64,000 nucleotides of DNA. Origin: Candidatus Competibacter phosphatis. Its GTDB lineage: Bacteria; Pseudomonadota; Gammaproteobacteria; Competibacterales; Competibacteraceae. Location: the NCBI RefSeq assembly GCF_012939995.1, contig NZ_SPMZ01000009.1:1-64000 (forward strand). Reading direction: 5' to 3'. Position 1 is the first letter of the stretch, and every line of letters begins with the position of its first letter. Below the pieces are notes generated by a model, which had not been told where the DNA came from, did not search any database, and saw only the letters and a program-made list of their open reading frames with translations. The translations under genes were made by a program, and so were the position numbers. Shown here in pieces: positions 30,025 to 41,382 of this stretch.

Positions 30025-31362
30025 TCACACCGACAATGCGTCCCGCACCACGTCGGCCAATTCGCGGGCGTGGCGTTCGACGATTCCAGCATCCATGCCC
30101 TCAACCATCACCCGAACCACCGGCTCGGTTCCGGAGGACCGCAGCAGTACTCGGCCGTTGTCACCCAACTGATTCTCGACGGCCCGGACCGCTTCCTGGA
30201 TCGATGCTCGCTGCAAATCCACGCGCCCGGCAACCGACACATTGATCAGCGTTTGCGGGCACTTGCTCATGCCGGCCTTGAGATCGTGCAGACTCTTGCC
30301 GGAACGCAGCATCGCCGACAAAACTTGCAGCGCGGAGATGATGCCATCGCCGGTCGTGGTCCGATCCAGACAGATGATGTGGCCGGAGCTTTCGCCTCCC
30401 AAAATCAAATTCTCAGCCAGCAGGCATTCCATCACATAACGATCTCCAACCCGGGCGCGGCGCAGTTCGAGCCCCAGAGCCCGCAGCGCCACCTCAAGAC
30501 CCAAATTGGTCATCAATGTGCCGACCACGGCGTTGAATCGGGCACCGATGCGTAAACGGTCGCGAGCGATGATGAACAGCAGTTCGTCGCCATCCAAAAT
30601 TTCACCGCGATGATCCACCATGATCACACGGTCGCCATCTCCGTCAAAGGCGATGCCCAGATCGGCGCCCTGCTCCTTCACCGTCGCGCAGAGCGCCGCC
30701 GGCTTGGTGGAGCCGCAGTCCAGATTGATGTTGAGCCCGTCGGGAGCGACACCCAGGGGAATCACGGTCGCGCCCATTTCCTCAAAGACGCTCGGAGCGA
30801 TATGGTAGGTCGCGCCGTGCGCGCAATCCACCACCAGCCTGATACCCGCCAGACTGGTATAGGCGGGAATCGTGCTCTTGCAGAACTCGATGTAGCGGCC
30901 GGCGGCATCGACGATGCGTTCGGCCTTGCCCAGGGCATCGGGTTCGGCGGTTTCCAGCGGTTGCGCCAGCAACTCCTCAATCCGCTCCTCGACCGCATCG
31001 GGCAATTTTTGTCCGTCGCGGGAGAAAAACTTGATGCCATTGTCATAGTAGGGGTTGTGTGAGGCACTGACCACGATGCCCGCGCAGGCGTGCAGGGTGC
31101 GGGTCAGATAGGCGATACCTGGCGTGGGCATCGGACCCAGCAGAGCGATATTGACCCCAGCCGCCGACAGCCCCGCCTCCAGCGCCGATTCGAACATGTA
31201 CCCGGAAATACGCGTATCCTTGCCGACGACGACCTTGTTGAAACCTTTGGTCTGGAGCACTCGCCCGACCGCCCAGCCCAGCTTCAACACGAACTCCGCC
31301 GTAATCGGATATTCGCCGACCCGTCCCCGAATACCGTCCGTACCAAAGTAACTCTTCTCCAT
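30025..31362 (-). CDS. glmM: Phosphoglucosamine mutase
   Basis: GlmM converts glucosamine 6-phosphate to glucosamine 1-phosphate for peptidoglycan and lipopolysaccharide precursors. It has 445 aa. It begins [17 protein letters not shown]. The phosphoserine loop is [17 protein letters not shown] (residues 97-113), the Mg site is AFDGDGDR, the sugar loop GGESSGHI, and the phosphate site [17 protein letters not shown]. It lies downstream of folP, as in many gammaproteobacteria (ftsH-folP-glmM). Confidence 0.96.
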   Translation of the reverse strand: MEKSYFGTDGIRGRVGEYPITAEFVLKLGWAVGRVLQTKGFNKVVVGKDTRISGYMFESALEAGLSAAGVNIALLGPMPTPGIAYLTRTLHACAGIVVSASHNPYYDNGIKFFSRDGQKLPDAVEERIEELLAQPLETAEPDALGKAERIVDAAGRYIEFCKSTIPAYTSLAGIRLVVDCAHGATYHIAPSVFEEMGATVIPLGVAPDGLNINLDCGSTKPAALCATVKEQGADLGIAFDGDGDRVIMVDHRGEILDGDELLFIIARDRLRIGARFNAVVGTLMTNLGLEVALRALGLELRRARVGDRYVMECLLAENLILGGESSGHIICLDRTTTGDGIISALQVLSAMLRSGKSLHDLKAGMSKCPQTLINVSVAGRVDLQRASIQEAVRAVENQLGDNGRVLLRSSGTEPVVRVMVEGMDAGIVERHARELADVVRDALSV

Positions 31363-31458
31363 GCGATTTCCTCTAAAATCAGCAACATTAAACTATTGTA
31401 GCGATGAGCATGGGCAAGGCGCACATCGCTGGGCGGTCGGCGGAAACCGCTTCGCCCT

Positions 31459-32289
31459 CTAGTCGACCGCCAGCACGGCGGCACAGATGCGCAAGGCTTG
31501 GACCGTCTCCCGAACATCGTGAGCACGAACGACACGAGCTCCCCGCCAAACGGCGATCGTCGCTGCCGCCAGACTGCCAACCAGCCGCTCGCCCACAGGC
31601 ACATCCAGCAACGCGCCGATCATGCTCTTACGCGAGATGCCGACCAGCACGCTGGCCGCCAGGTCGGTAAACCGATCAAGGTGGCGAAGCAGTTGTAGGT
31701 TGTGCGCCAAAGTCTTGCCGAAACCGAAACCGGGATCGACCAAAATCCGCTCGCGGGCAATGCCGGCCGCTTCGCAGGCACCAACCCGTGCTGCTAAATA
31801 ATCGCGGACCTCGGCGACCACATCAGCGTAAACAGGCCCTCGTTGCATGGTGATGGGTTCACCCCGCAGGTGCATCAGACAGACCGGCAGGCCACTGGCC
31901 ACTGCCGCCGCCAGCGCTCCAGGCATCTGTAGTGCTCGCACGTCGTTGATCAAGCCAGCGCCGGCTCGCGCCAGCTCGCGCATAAGTTCAGGTTTGCTGG
32001 TGTCCACCGAAATCGGCACGGGCAACTCGCGCGCCAGCCGTTCCACCACCGGCAGCACCCGATCCAGCTCTTCCTGTACCGATACCGGCGCCGCGCCCGG
32101 CCGGGTGGACTCCCCGCCGACATCGACCAGCGCCGCGCCCTGCGCCACCATGATTTCCGCGCGACGCAACGCTGCATCCAGCTGCAAATAGTGCCCGCCG
32201 TCGGAAAACGAATCGGGGGTGACGTTGAGCACCCCCATCACGGCCGGCTGGCTCAGATCAAGCGTCTTTCCCGCGCAATTTATTAGCAT
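31459..32289 (-). CDS. folP: Dihydropteroate synthase
   Basis: FolP joins p-aminobenzoate to the pterin diphosphate in folate synthesis and is the target of sulfonamides. The 276 aa show motif 1 MGVLNVTPDSFSDGG, motif 2 VGGESTRPGA and the pterin-binding DPGFGFGKT. I chose ATG 32289 because homology begins at MLINCAGKTLDLS. The longer open frame to 32403 crosses the ftsH terminator and is not credible. Confidence 0.95.
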   Translation of the reverse strand: MLINCAGKTLDLSQPAVMGVLNVTPDSFSDGGHYLQLDAALRRAEIMVAQGAALVDVGGESTRPGAAPVSVQEELDRVLPVVERLARELPVPISVDTSKPELMRELARAGAGLINDVRALQMPGALAAAVASGLPVCLMHLRGEPITMQRGPVYADVVAEVRDYLAARVGACEAAGIARERILVDPGFGFGKTLAHNLQLLRHLDRFTDLAASVLVGISRKSMIGALLDVPVGERLVGSLAAATIAVWRGARVVRAHDVRETVQALRICAAVLAVD

Positions 32290-32306
32290 GGTTGACACAC
32301 TCCCAC

Positions 32307-32342
32307 AAAAAAAACCCTCTTCCGTTAGCGAAAGAGGGTTTT
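32307..32342 (-). terminator. Rho-independent terminator after ftsH
   Basis: On the minus strand an 11-bp stem, AAAACCCTCTT paired with AAGAGGGTTTT, has a loop of about ten bases and runs into eight consecutive T (complement of 32307-32314). It lies about 60 bases after the ftsH stop and immediately upstream of folP. Thus folP-glmM must either rely on read-through or have its own promoter. Confidence 0.85.
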
Positions 32343-32399
32343 CTCCACAAAGAGCCCTGCTCCCGTTGGGGAGAAGGGCAAAAAGAACCAGCGGAAAAC

Positions 32400-34334
<1,935 letters not shown>

Positions 34335-34443
34335 CTCAACGCTGCAAAAGCGCTTGTAATCTTGATACTGGAAAGAGAGATTGCTCGCTTCTCCCGAGCT
34401 TAAGAGCTTAACGGGTTAAAAAAATACCAGATTTTAGACTCGC

Positions 34444-35064
34444 TCACCCACGATAGTTCCTAGCCAGCCAGTACCGTTCGGCACTGCGGGCGCGTGACGC
34501 TTTGGGCTTGCGGGGCAAAACAGCGGCAAACGCGGCACGCAGTTCCCCAAGAAACGGATCGATACCTTCGCCCTGAAACGCCTTGACCAGGAAATCTCCG
34601 CCAGGCCGCAAACATTGTCGGGCAAAATCCAGCGCCAGCTCAGCCAAGTACATGCCGCGCGGCTGATCCACCGCCTTGATGCCTGTGGTATTGGGGGCCA
34701 TATCGGATATTACAAGGTCCACGGGCCGGCCGTTCAGCACATTCAACAATCCTTCCAGCACCGCTGTCTCGCGGAAATCGCCCTGGATGCATTCCACGCC
34801 AGCCAGCGGCTCGATCGGCAGTACATCCAACGCGATCACCACGCCCCGAGGACCAACCAGCCGCGCCGCTAGCTGCGACCAGCCTCCGGGTGCCGCGCCC
34901 AGATCCACGACTGTGGCGCCAGGCCGCAAAAACCGGTCTTTTTCCTGTATTTCCAGCAGCTTGTAGACCGCACGGGAACGGTAACCTTCCGCTTGGGCAC
35001 GGCGCACGTATTCATCGGTGAAATGCTCCCTTAGCCAGCGGGTGCTGCTCTTACTGCGGGCCAT
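34444..35064 (-). CDS. rlmE: 23S rRNA 2'-O-methyltransferase RlmE (RrmJ/FtsJ)
   Basis: RlmE methylates the ribose of U2552 in the A loop of 23S rRNA. The 206 aa have the SAM motif [19 protein letters not shown], the catalytic Asp in [11 protein letters not shown] and the Lys in [13 protein letters not shown] 35064 ([15 protein letters not shown]) is chosen because homology starts there. Its start overlaps the end of the upstream small membrane protein by 14 bases. Confidence 0.95.
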   Translation of the reverse strand: MARSKSSTRWLREHFTDEYVRRAQAEGYRSRAVYKLLEIQEKDRFLRPGATVVDLGAAPGGWSQLAARLVGPRGVVIALDVLPIEPLAGVECIQGDFRETAVLEGLLNVLNGRPVDLVISDMAPNTTGIKAVDQPRGMYLAELALDFARQCLRPGGDFLVKAFQGEGIDPFLGELRAAFAAVLPRKPKASRARSAERYWLARNYRG

Positions 35065-35323
35065 CCTGATTTCGTTCCCTTTCGTGGTTGAATTGGGCCA
35101 TGATCCGGTGGACCCGGATGACGATCCAAAGCATGCCCAACAACCCATAGCTCAGCAGCAGCAACAATTGCAGGGACAGGCTTTCAAGCGCCCGCCCCTG
35201 CACCAGCAGCAGCAACACACCGATCGCCAGGATAATCCCTAGATCCAGCTTCACCTCGTTCAAAGGGCTCGGGGCTACCGTCAAACCCTTGCCGCCAGTT
35301 ACACTGTCGAAATCTTTCGCCAT
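35051..35323 (-). CDS. Small membrane protein of unknown function upstream of rlmE
   Basis: I do not recognise this 90-residue protein. It begins with 27 polar residues ([20 protein letters not shown]...), followed by two hydrophobic helices: [16 protein letters not shown] and [20 protein letters not shown]. It ends in a charged tail (ERERNQDG). The gene overlaps the rlmE start by 14 bases, which suggests translational coupling. Its start shares the bases CATG with the divergent yhbY start. It is supported by frame, composition and position only. Confidence 0.55.
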   Translation of the reverse strand: MAKDFDSVTGGKGLTVAPSPLNEVKLDLGIILAIGVLLLLVQGRALESLSLQLLLLLSYGLLGMLWIVIRVHRIMAQFNHERERNQDGPQ

Positions 35324-35633
35324 GTCCGATTATCCCGTGCCCATCCTGACCAACCCGCAAAAGCGTCATCTCAAAGCCTTGGCCCATCACCGCAAGCCGG
35401 TTGTGATCATCGGCGACAACGGCATCACACCGGCGGTCATCCATGAAATCCTGCTGGCTCTCGACCATCACGAACTGATCAAAATCCGAGTTAATGCCGA
35501 AGATCGCCAAGCGCGGGAAGCGATGATCGCGGAGATTTGCGCGGCGACCGACGCGGCACTGATCCAGCGGATCGGACATATTGCCACGCTGTTCCGCCAA
35601 AATCATGAAAGCCCATGCATCGAACTACCGTGA
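35322..35633 (+). CDS. yhbY: YhbY family (CRM domain) ribosome-associated RNA-binding protein
   Basis: YhbY binds pre-50S ribosomal particles and belongs to the CRM/KH-like RNA-binding family. The 103 aa include LTNPQKRHLKALAHHRKPVV and the RNA-binding loop IGDNGITPAVIHEI. LDHHELIKIRVNAEDRQ follows. ATG 35322 is chosen from homology. It is divergent from the rlmE-ftsH group, a common arrangement in gammaproteobacteria. Confidence 0.93.
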   Translation: MSDYPVPILTNPQKRHLKALAHHRKPVVIIGDNGITPAVIHEILLALDHHELIKIRVNAEDRQAREAMIAEICAATDAALIQRIGHIATLFRQNHESPCIELP

Positions 35634-35886
35634 ACCATCGAAGGATTGTCAACGGTTCAGCGGCGTGGCGTCAATTGCGGATCGTGCGTTTTTACGCGCT
35701 GGCTCGAGCGAACCGCCGAACCATTCAGGGCTTACGAGCAAGAACCGCTCTTTTTGCTCGCCGCCGCCATCGGCCCGCGCCCTGCCCCGTTGGCTTCGCC
35801 AAGCTGAAGCATCTTGCTAATCAGGATGGCAAATACTGAATGATGCATTGCTACCGGAACCAATGGAGCGTGCGGGCACGGTGGGG

Positions 35887-35897
35887 AGGGACCCGGG
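35887..35897 (+). repeat. Left copy of the 11-bp IS4 target duplication
   Basis: AGGGACCCGGG directly precedes the inverted repeat at 35898 and is identical to 37211-37221. IS4-group elements make duplications of about 10-13 bp. Confidence 0.9.
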
Positions 35898-37210
35898 CTT
35901 ACAAGTGTAGGTTTTTCCAGAAAGAGCAAGCGAGACATAAAGTTGCGATAAAATAGCTGATAGGGAAATCGCCTGATTACCGGAGGAACCGTCATGCCTC
36001 GCGCCCCCGAACTGGAGCAATGGCGCACCGAAATTGCCAAACACTTTCCCCATCTCAGCCAGCCAATGGTGATGGGATTGGCTCTGTGGAGTTTGGGCAT
36101 GATCCTTGTGCGCTCCTGTAGTTTGACGGCGATCACCGACTGGTGGTCGTGCCGACTCGGTCAGCCCTCCCACACCGTGCGGGAACGCTTACGCGATACC
36201 TATCGCGAAGCGGAGGCGAAAGCCGGGGGGGCATCGGGCCGAGCTCGACCTGAGTGCCTGTTGGGCGCCGTGGTGCACTTGGGTCTTGGGCGGGTGGTCC
36301 GGCACCCAACTGGCCGTGGCTTTGGATGCGACCACCCTGGGCCAACGCTTTGTGCTCTTGGTCATCAGTGTGGTTTATCGGGGGTGTGCCGTGCCGCTCA
36401 TCTGGAAGGTTTTGCCGGCGGGCGGCAAACACCCGTGGAAGCCGGAGTGGCTGGCGTTGTTACAGGCTTTGCGCGGGCGGGTTTCACCGACTTGGACGGT
36501 CATCGTCCTCGCCGACCGGGGGTTGCATGCGAAGTGGTTGTTCGAGACCCTCTTTCAGATGGGATGGCATCCGATGCTTCGGGTCAATGTCGGCGGTTCG
36601 TTTCGCCCCGAAGGGTGGTATCACTGGGTGCCGTTTCGCCAGTTAGTCCTGGCGGTCGGTGATCGCTGGCAAGGCTCCGGGACCGCCTTTACCCACCCCA
36701 AGACACGCTTGAACTGTACGCTGTTAGGCTGCTGGGAGGCCGGTCACGACGCCCCATGGCTGATCTTAACCAACATTCCGCCACAAGCGGCCGAGGCGTG
36801 TTGGTACGGGTTGCGCGCATGGATTGAGCAAGGCTTCAAAAAGATCAAGGGCGGCGGGTGGCAATGGCAGTATACGCGGATGACCGACCCGAACCGGGCG
36901 AAACGCCTGTGGTTGGCGATCGCCATCGCGACGTGGTGGTTGCTCTCCATCGGCGGTGAGGCCGAAGCGGCCCTCCCGAGCGCAACGTTTCCGCCCGTGC
37001 CCGGTTCGCCTCGACAGCAAGGTCGACGCTGGCGGCTGGTGAGCGTCTTCCGGCATGGTTGGTCGCTCATTATGGCGGCACTCTTCAAGCATCAAGCTCT
37101 GCCCACCGGCCATGGCCGCCCTGAACCATGGCCCACCTGCTCCACCGTCCCTCATGGCCCACCGTTGGCTATGTCCGTAGGAGAACCATGAAAAAACCTA
37201 CACTTGTAAG
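35898..37210 (+). mobile_element. Complete IS4-family insertion sequence, 1313 bp
   Basis: The element is bounded by CTTACAAGTGTAGGTTTTT at the left end (35898-35916) and its exact reverse complement at the right end (to 37210), a 19-bp perfect terminal inverted repeat. An 11-bp direct repeat flanks it. One transposase gene fills it. The perfect repeats show a recent insertion. It sits between yhbY and the GGDEF gene and breaks no recognised intact gene. Confidence 0.93.
35994..37191 (+). CDS. IS4-family DDE transposase, frame broken by one extra base
   Basis: The gene starts at ATG 35994 after GGAGGA. The first frame gives MPRAPELEQWRTEIAKHFPH and is lost in a seven-G run (36225-36231). With six G it continues as AGGHRAELDLSACWAP and stays open to 37191, about 398 aa. 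The catalytic residues are Asp in ALDATTLGQR, Asp in VLADRGLHAKW and Glu in RAWIEQGFKK. The spacing Y-2-R-3-E-6-K (from YGLRAWIEQGFKKIK) is the YREK signature of IS4. With such perfect ends the enzyme was recently active, so the extra G is probably a sequence error. Confidence 0.88.
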
Positions 37211-37221
37211 AGGGACCCGGG
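37211..37221 (+). repeat. Right copy of the 11-bp IS4 target duplication
   Basis: AGGGACCCGGG directly follows the right inverted repeat and is identical to 35887-35897. Confidence 0.9.
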
Positions 37222-37388
37222 GAGGCATGCGAAGAGTACGTAACGCTGTTCCGGCTTGTCGACATCATCAACGAGCGTTTCGGCTTGGCGGTTCGAAGGG
37301 AAACAGGGTTCTCCGTAAATCGCGATAGCGGCGCCAAATCGAACGAAGCCAGTCCTTGTGCCCATCGCTCCCATCGGCTCTTGCGTTT

Positions 37389-39422
37389 TCAGCCATCGTC
37401 CTGCAACGCATCTTCCAGCGGCTGCTCGAACAGCATTTTTTCTCCCGCGATCTGTTTCCTCCATACCACCGCTGGTGGCGAATATGGCGCTTCGGTCCGA
37501 TCCACCGCCACGATTTCTGACCCAGGCATGGTCTCCACCGGCCACACGCACACCCGATTCCTACCGGCCCGTTTAGCCGCGTACATGGCGATATCGGCGT
37601 ACTGGACCAAGGTTTCGGCTTCAACGGCGTGCTGAGGATACCAGGCCATGCCGATGCTGGCCGAAATCCGCGCCGGGCCTTGCGGCAGATCGAAAGGCTC
37701 GGACAAACTGGCCACCAGTTCGGTCGCCACCCCGACCACCGCCTCGGAATCGGTGACATCCGGCAGGATCAGGGCAAATTCATCGCCGCCTACTCGCGCC
37801 ACGGTATCGCTGTCGCGCATGCGGTGGCATAACCGTCGGGCCACCGCGCGCAGCAGCGCATCGCCGGCGGCATGGCCCAGTCGGTCGTTCACGGCCTTGA
37901 AGCCGTCCAGATCGACCCACAATACGGCCACGCTCCGAGCCGTGCGCTTGGCGCGGAGCAACTCCTGTTCGAGCCGATCCCAATACAATGCGCGGTTAGG
38001 CAGCCCAGTGAGCGCGTCGCAATGCGCCAGCAACCACAACCGCTCGTCCTTTTCCCGACGCTCGGTGGCGTTGGCCAACACCAAAATCGCACCCTCCGCC
38101 GATCGATCGCGCCGCAACGATTGATCCAGTGAGCCGCGCACCACAGATCGGTGTCGTTGAGACGGAATTCCAGCCAGTGCGTTTCCTCGCTATGGCGATT
38201 GATCTGCCAAACAAACCCAAAGTAGTCGCGGTCGTTGGGATGCACGAACTCCAGCACATTCCGTCCCATGGCTTGCTCTAGCGTACAACCGCACAGGGTG
38301 CAGCCAATGGCGCTGATGTAGCGACAGCGCTCGCTGGCATCGAACTCCAGGATCCCGACCGGCGCTGCCCTCAGTAATACTTGCAGGTGTTGCTCCGTGG
38401 TCACCAGTTCGCGTTGTAAAGCTTCGTTGTAACTACGCAAACGTCCGAGCGCTTGGTTGCGGGCCTCCATTGCGCCACCCAGTAACAACCCGGTCAGGGC
38501 GATGGCGATCATGCCCATCTGGTATTGCAGTACTGCGTTGGGGTTGCCGTACAGCGCGACCAACAGCACCAGTCCGCCCTCCAGCACCACCGTCCCCAAT
38601 ACCGCGCCACGCAGGCCGCCGCGCAGCGCCACACCAGCCAGCGGCAACAGGAGAAACAACGGGGCGAACGGAAAATACTGCTCCAGATCGAAACCCCATA
38701 ACATCCCCACCCACCCCAGCAGCGCGGCGCCCAACAGTGCCGCGCTCAACAGTAGGCTATCGATCAGACACGCGGAACATGGTCGCGCCAATACAACATA
38801 AGGAGCGCGTCGCTCGCGCCAGTGGCCTTGGCGTAGATACCGATCGAGCCCAGGCAACACCCACACCAGCAACAACGGCGCAAGGGTAATGATGGCGATG
38901 AAATTGCCGATCAGCCAGGACAGAAAAATGGCCTGGGCTTGGGTTTGGTCGAGCAGAGTCGGGACGGCACCAAAAGCCATCAGCGCGCTGACGATCAAGG
39001 AGGCGGAAAAAAAACAGGGCAAAATGGCTGGGCATGGCGAAATTTCGGATCTCGGGAACCCATCGCCGCAGTGGCAGAATGACGGCGGCACAAGCAAGGA
39101 GCGCAAGTATCTGTTGCCAATCCCAGAACCGGAACGGCTCATCACCCGCATCCAACAACCACGACAACACGCCATACGCCACGAGGGCAAGCAATTCCAA
39201 CAGCACGCCGGCCCAACCAAACGCCAGCAGCAGAAAGAAACGCAACCCTGCCGGGGGAAACCACAGGTTGGCCACATCGGACCCAAACGAATCGAGCAGG
39301 GAAGAACCGGCAAAAGTTGCCGCCCACAAAGCAAGGTAAACGCTGCCAGCAAGCAAAACGCGCCCGCTTCCATTCAATGGTGGAAATGGTGCCCGGCTCG
39401 TGCTCGTTGGTTTTTTTGTCAT
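37389..39422 (-). CDS. MASE1-PAS-GGDEF diguanylate cyclase, frame broken twice
   Basis: This is a membrane-anchored c-di-GMP synthase of about 675 aa, written in three pieces. The N-terminal 300 residues are membrane helices with NLWFPPAGLRFFLLLAFGW, typical of MASE1. A PAS domain follows (VLLRAAPVGILEFDASERCR). The GGDEF domain has DALTGLPNRALYWDRLEQEL, the inhibitory site RDSD five residues before the catalytic GGDEF, and no EAL domain after it. The first break is one extra T in an eight-T run (39007-39014), the second one missing base at about 38099-38105. They cancel, so total length stays 3n. ATG 39422 is preferred over TTG 39431. Confidence 0.83.
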
Positions 39423-39715
39423 ATTCTTCAACCAATCGCCATCCTTGCCAAAAAATAGGCCGAATTGTGCTCGATTTGATTTTGTGATGGAAACACCATT
39501 AACAAAAATTGTCTCTTTAGACTACCAAAAAAAATCGTTAATGTTACACTCAACACGCGATAACCCCAAAGACACCAAAGTGCCTATTATTAGAGAATAT
39601 TGTCTTATCAAAGAAACGTTCAACCGAGAATCTGTAGACGGCGCGCCGTGGATCCAAACGAAAACATGATTCGATCCGGTAAGCTAAGAGCATCTTGAAC
39701 CACTGGATAATCGCC
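39423..39715. other. AT-rich intergenic region, no gene seen
   Basis: About 290 bases, clearly richer in A and T than the neighbours, between the divergent GGDEF and TusA-like genes. It should hold both promoters. An open frame on the plus strand (to 39669) has no recognisable protein features and is not accepted. Confidence 0.5.
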
Positions 39716-39952
39716 ATGACCACGATCGATGCCGAACTCGATACGTCCGGATTGAGCTGCCCGCTACCGATTCTCAAAGCCAAAAAGGCCCTGGCTGGCC
39801 TACGCGGCGGTCAGGTGCTGCGCGTGATCGCCTCCGACCCGGAATCGGTCCGGGATTTCGAGACCTTCAGCCAACAGATGGGCCACGTCTTGCTGGAAGC
39901 GCGGGAAGAGCTTGGACAATTCTACTTTCTATTGCGCAAGCGGGAGGATTGA
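39716..39952 (+). CDS. TusA-like sulfur carrier protein
   Basis: A 78-residue protein of the TusA/SirA family, small proteins that carry persulfide sulfur for tRNA thiolation, molybdenum cofactor or sulfur oxidation. The active Cys lies in LDTSGLSCPLPILKAKKAL, the defining motif (C-P-x-P). The ATG at 39716 is chosen because homology starts there. It stands alone, convergent with pmbA. It may be TusA itself or a paralogue, which cannot be told without the rest of the genome. Confidence 0.88.
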   Translation: MTTIDAELDTSGLSCPLPILKAKKALAGLRGGQVLRVIASDPESVRDFETFSQQMGHVLLEAREELGQFYFLLRKRED

Positions 39953-39989
39953 AGCCCGGTCGGCTGGAGCCAGTCGCCGGTGTTCGCTT

Positions 39990-41366
39990 CTACTCCCCGG
40001 CCACTGTCATCCGCTCTAGCAGCAGCGAACCGCAGCGGATACCGCCGCGCATATCCACGTCAGCACCGACCGCCACCACACCTCGGAACAGATCATTCAG
40101 ATTGCCGGCGATGGTGATTTCGTGGACCGGATAGCGAACCTGGCCCTGCTCCACCCAAAACCCGGACGCCCCGCGCGAATAGTCGCCGGTCACCAGATTG
40201 ACCCCATGGCCGAGCAATTCGGTCACCCACAAGCCGGTATCCAGTTGCCGCAGCAGCTCCTCCTGCCCCAACGAACCGGGCTCGACGATCAGATTGTGGG
40301 TACCGCCGGCGTTGCCGGTAGTTTGCATCCCCAAACGGCGTGCCGAATAGCTATCCAGCACGTAACCCCGCAATACCCCATCGCTGACCACATCCCGGTC
40401 GGCGGTGGCCACGCCTTCGCTGTCGAACGGGGCGCTGCCCAAGGCCTTGGGCAAGCGCGGCCGTTCGCGCAGGGTCACGAAATCCGGGAACACGGGCGTG
40501 CCGAGTCGATCCAGCAGGAACGAGGACTTGCGATACAGCGCCCCACCCCGAATGGCGGCGATAAAGTGCCCGATCAAGCCGCGCGCCAGTTCTGGCGCGA
40601 ATAAAACCGGCACCTGCCGGGTACCTAGTCGGCGGCTGCCTAGCCGGCGCAGCGCCCGCCGACCGGCCTTTTGCCCAACCGCGACCGGCGTTTCCAGTTC
40701 AGTGCGGTCGCGCGCCACGGTATGCCAATGATTGCGCTGCATACCCTCCGCATCCTGAGCGATCACCGAACAACTCAGCGAATGGCGGGTGGTCGGATAG
40801 CCGCCACAAAACCCGTGCGAGTTGCCGTACATGACCAGCCCGGCACGGGTGGCGACGCTGCCACCTTCGGAGTTGCGGATACGTGGGTCCAACGCCAGCG
40901 CCGCCGCTTCGCACTCACGGGCCAAGTCGATCGCTTCCTCGGCGGACAGCGCCCAGGGATGGTATAGGTCGAGATCGGGAATCTCCCGCACCAGCCGTTC
41001 GGGATCGGCCAATCCCGCGTACGGATCGGCGGCGGTATGACGAGCGATGGCGCAGGCGCTTTGCACGGTGTCGCGAATCGCCTCCGGTCGCCAGTCGGCG
41101 GTACTGGCCGAGCCGCGACTCTGACCGAAGTAGACCGTGACCGCCAAGCCGCGCTGGCGATGATGTTCCAGGGTCTCGACCTCGCCCAGCCGGACGGTCA
41201 CCGACAGGGCACTGGCGAAACTGACCGCCGCTTCGGTGGCGGTGACGCCCTGGACCTGCGCCTCGGCCAGAATGTCGGCGATCAGGGTTTCCAGTCGTTC
41301 GCGCGCCGGCATTGGCGCAATGGTGGGGGCAATGGCTTCGGGCATGGATTGGAATTCGGGGTTCAT
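39990..41366 (-). CDS. pmbA: TldE/PmbA, partner of the metalloprotease TldD
   Basis: PmbA (TldE) pairs with TldD to form a protease that trims unfolded peptides and matures some ribosomal peptides; PmbA itself lacks the metal site. The 458 aa contain GLAVTVYFGQSRGSASTADW and HNLIVEPGSLGQEEL. The C-terminal FWVEQGQVRYPVHEITIAGN is the most conserved part. It is the last gene of the long minus-strand run and is 16 bases after tldD, an arrangement that fits one heterodimer. Confidence 0.94.
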   Translation of the reverse strand: MNPEFQSMPEAIAPTIAPMPARERLETLIADILAEAQVQGVTATEAAVSFASALSVTVRLGEVETLEHHRQRGLAVTVYFGQSRGSASTADWRPEAIRDTVQSACAIARHTAADPYAGLADPERLVREIPDLDLYHPWALSAEEAIDLARECEAAALALDPRIRNSEGGSVATRAGLVMYGNSHGFCGGYPTTRHSLSCSVIAQDAEGMQRNHWHTVARDRTELETPVAVGQKAGRRALRRLGSRRLGTRQVPVLFAPELARGLIGHFIAAIRGGALYRKSSFLLDRLGTPVFPDFVTLRERPRLPKALGSAPFDSEGVATADRDVVSDGVLRGYVLDSYSARRLGMQTTGNAGGTHNLIVEPGSLGQEELLRQLDTGLWVTELLGHGVNLVTGDYSRGASGFWVEQGQVRYPVHEITIAGNLNDLFRGVVAVGADVDMRGGIRCGSLLLERMTVAGE

Positions 41367-41382
41367 GATTCGGGATTCGAGC

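Noticed and set aside
35634-35886. A possible gene between yhbY and the IS4 element
   Set aside because: Frames are short or run into the IS. A weak GAGCAA/TTGCTC inverted repeat near 35728-35752 may be a yhbY terminator, but pairing is imperfect.
39400-39669. An 89-codon plus-strand frame in the AT-rich gap before the TusA-like gene
   Set aside because: It overlaps the GGDEF start, has no ribosome site and shows no recognisable features.
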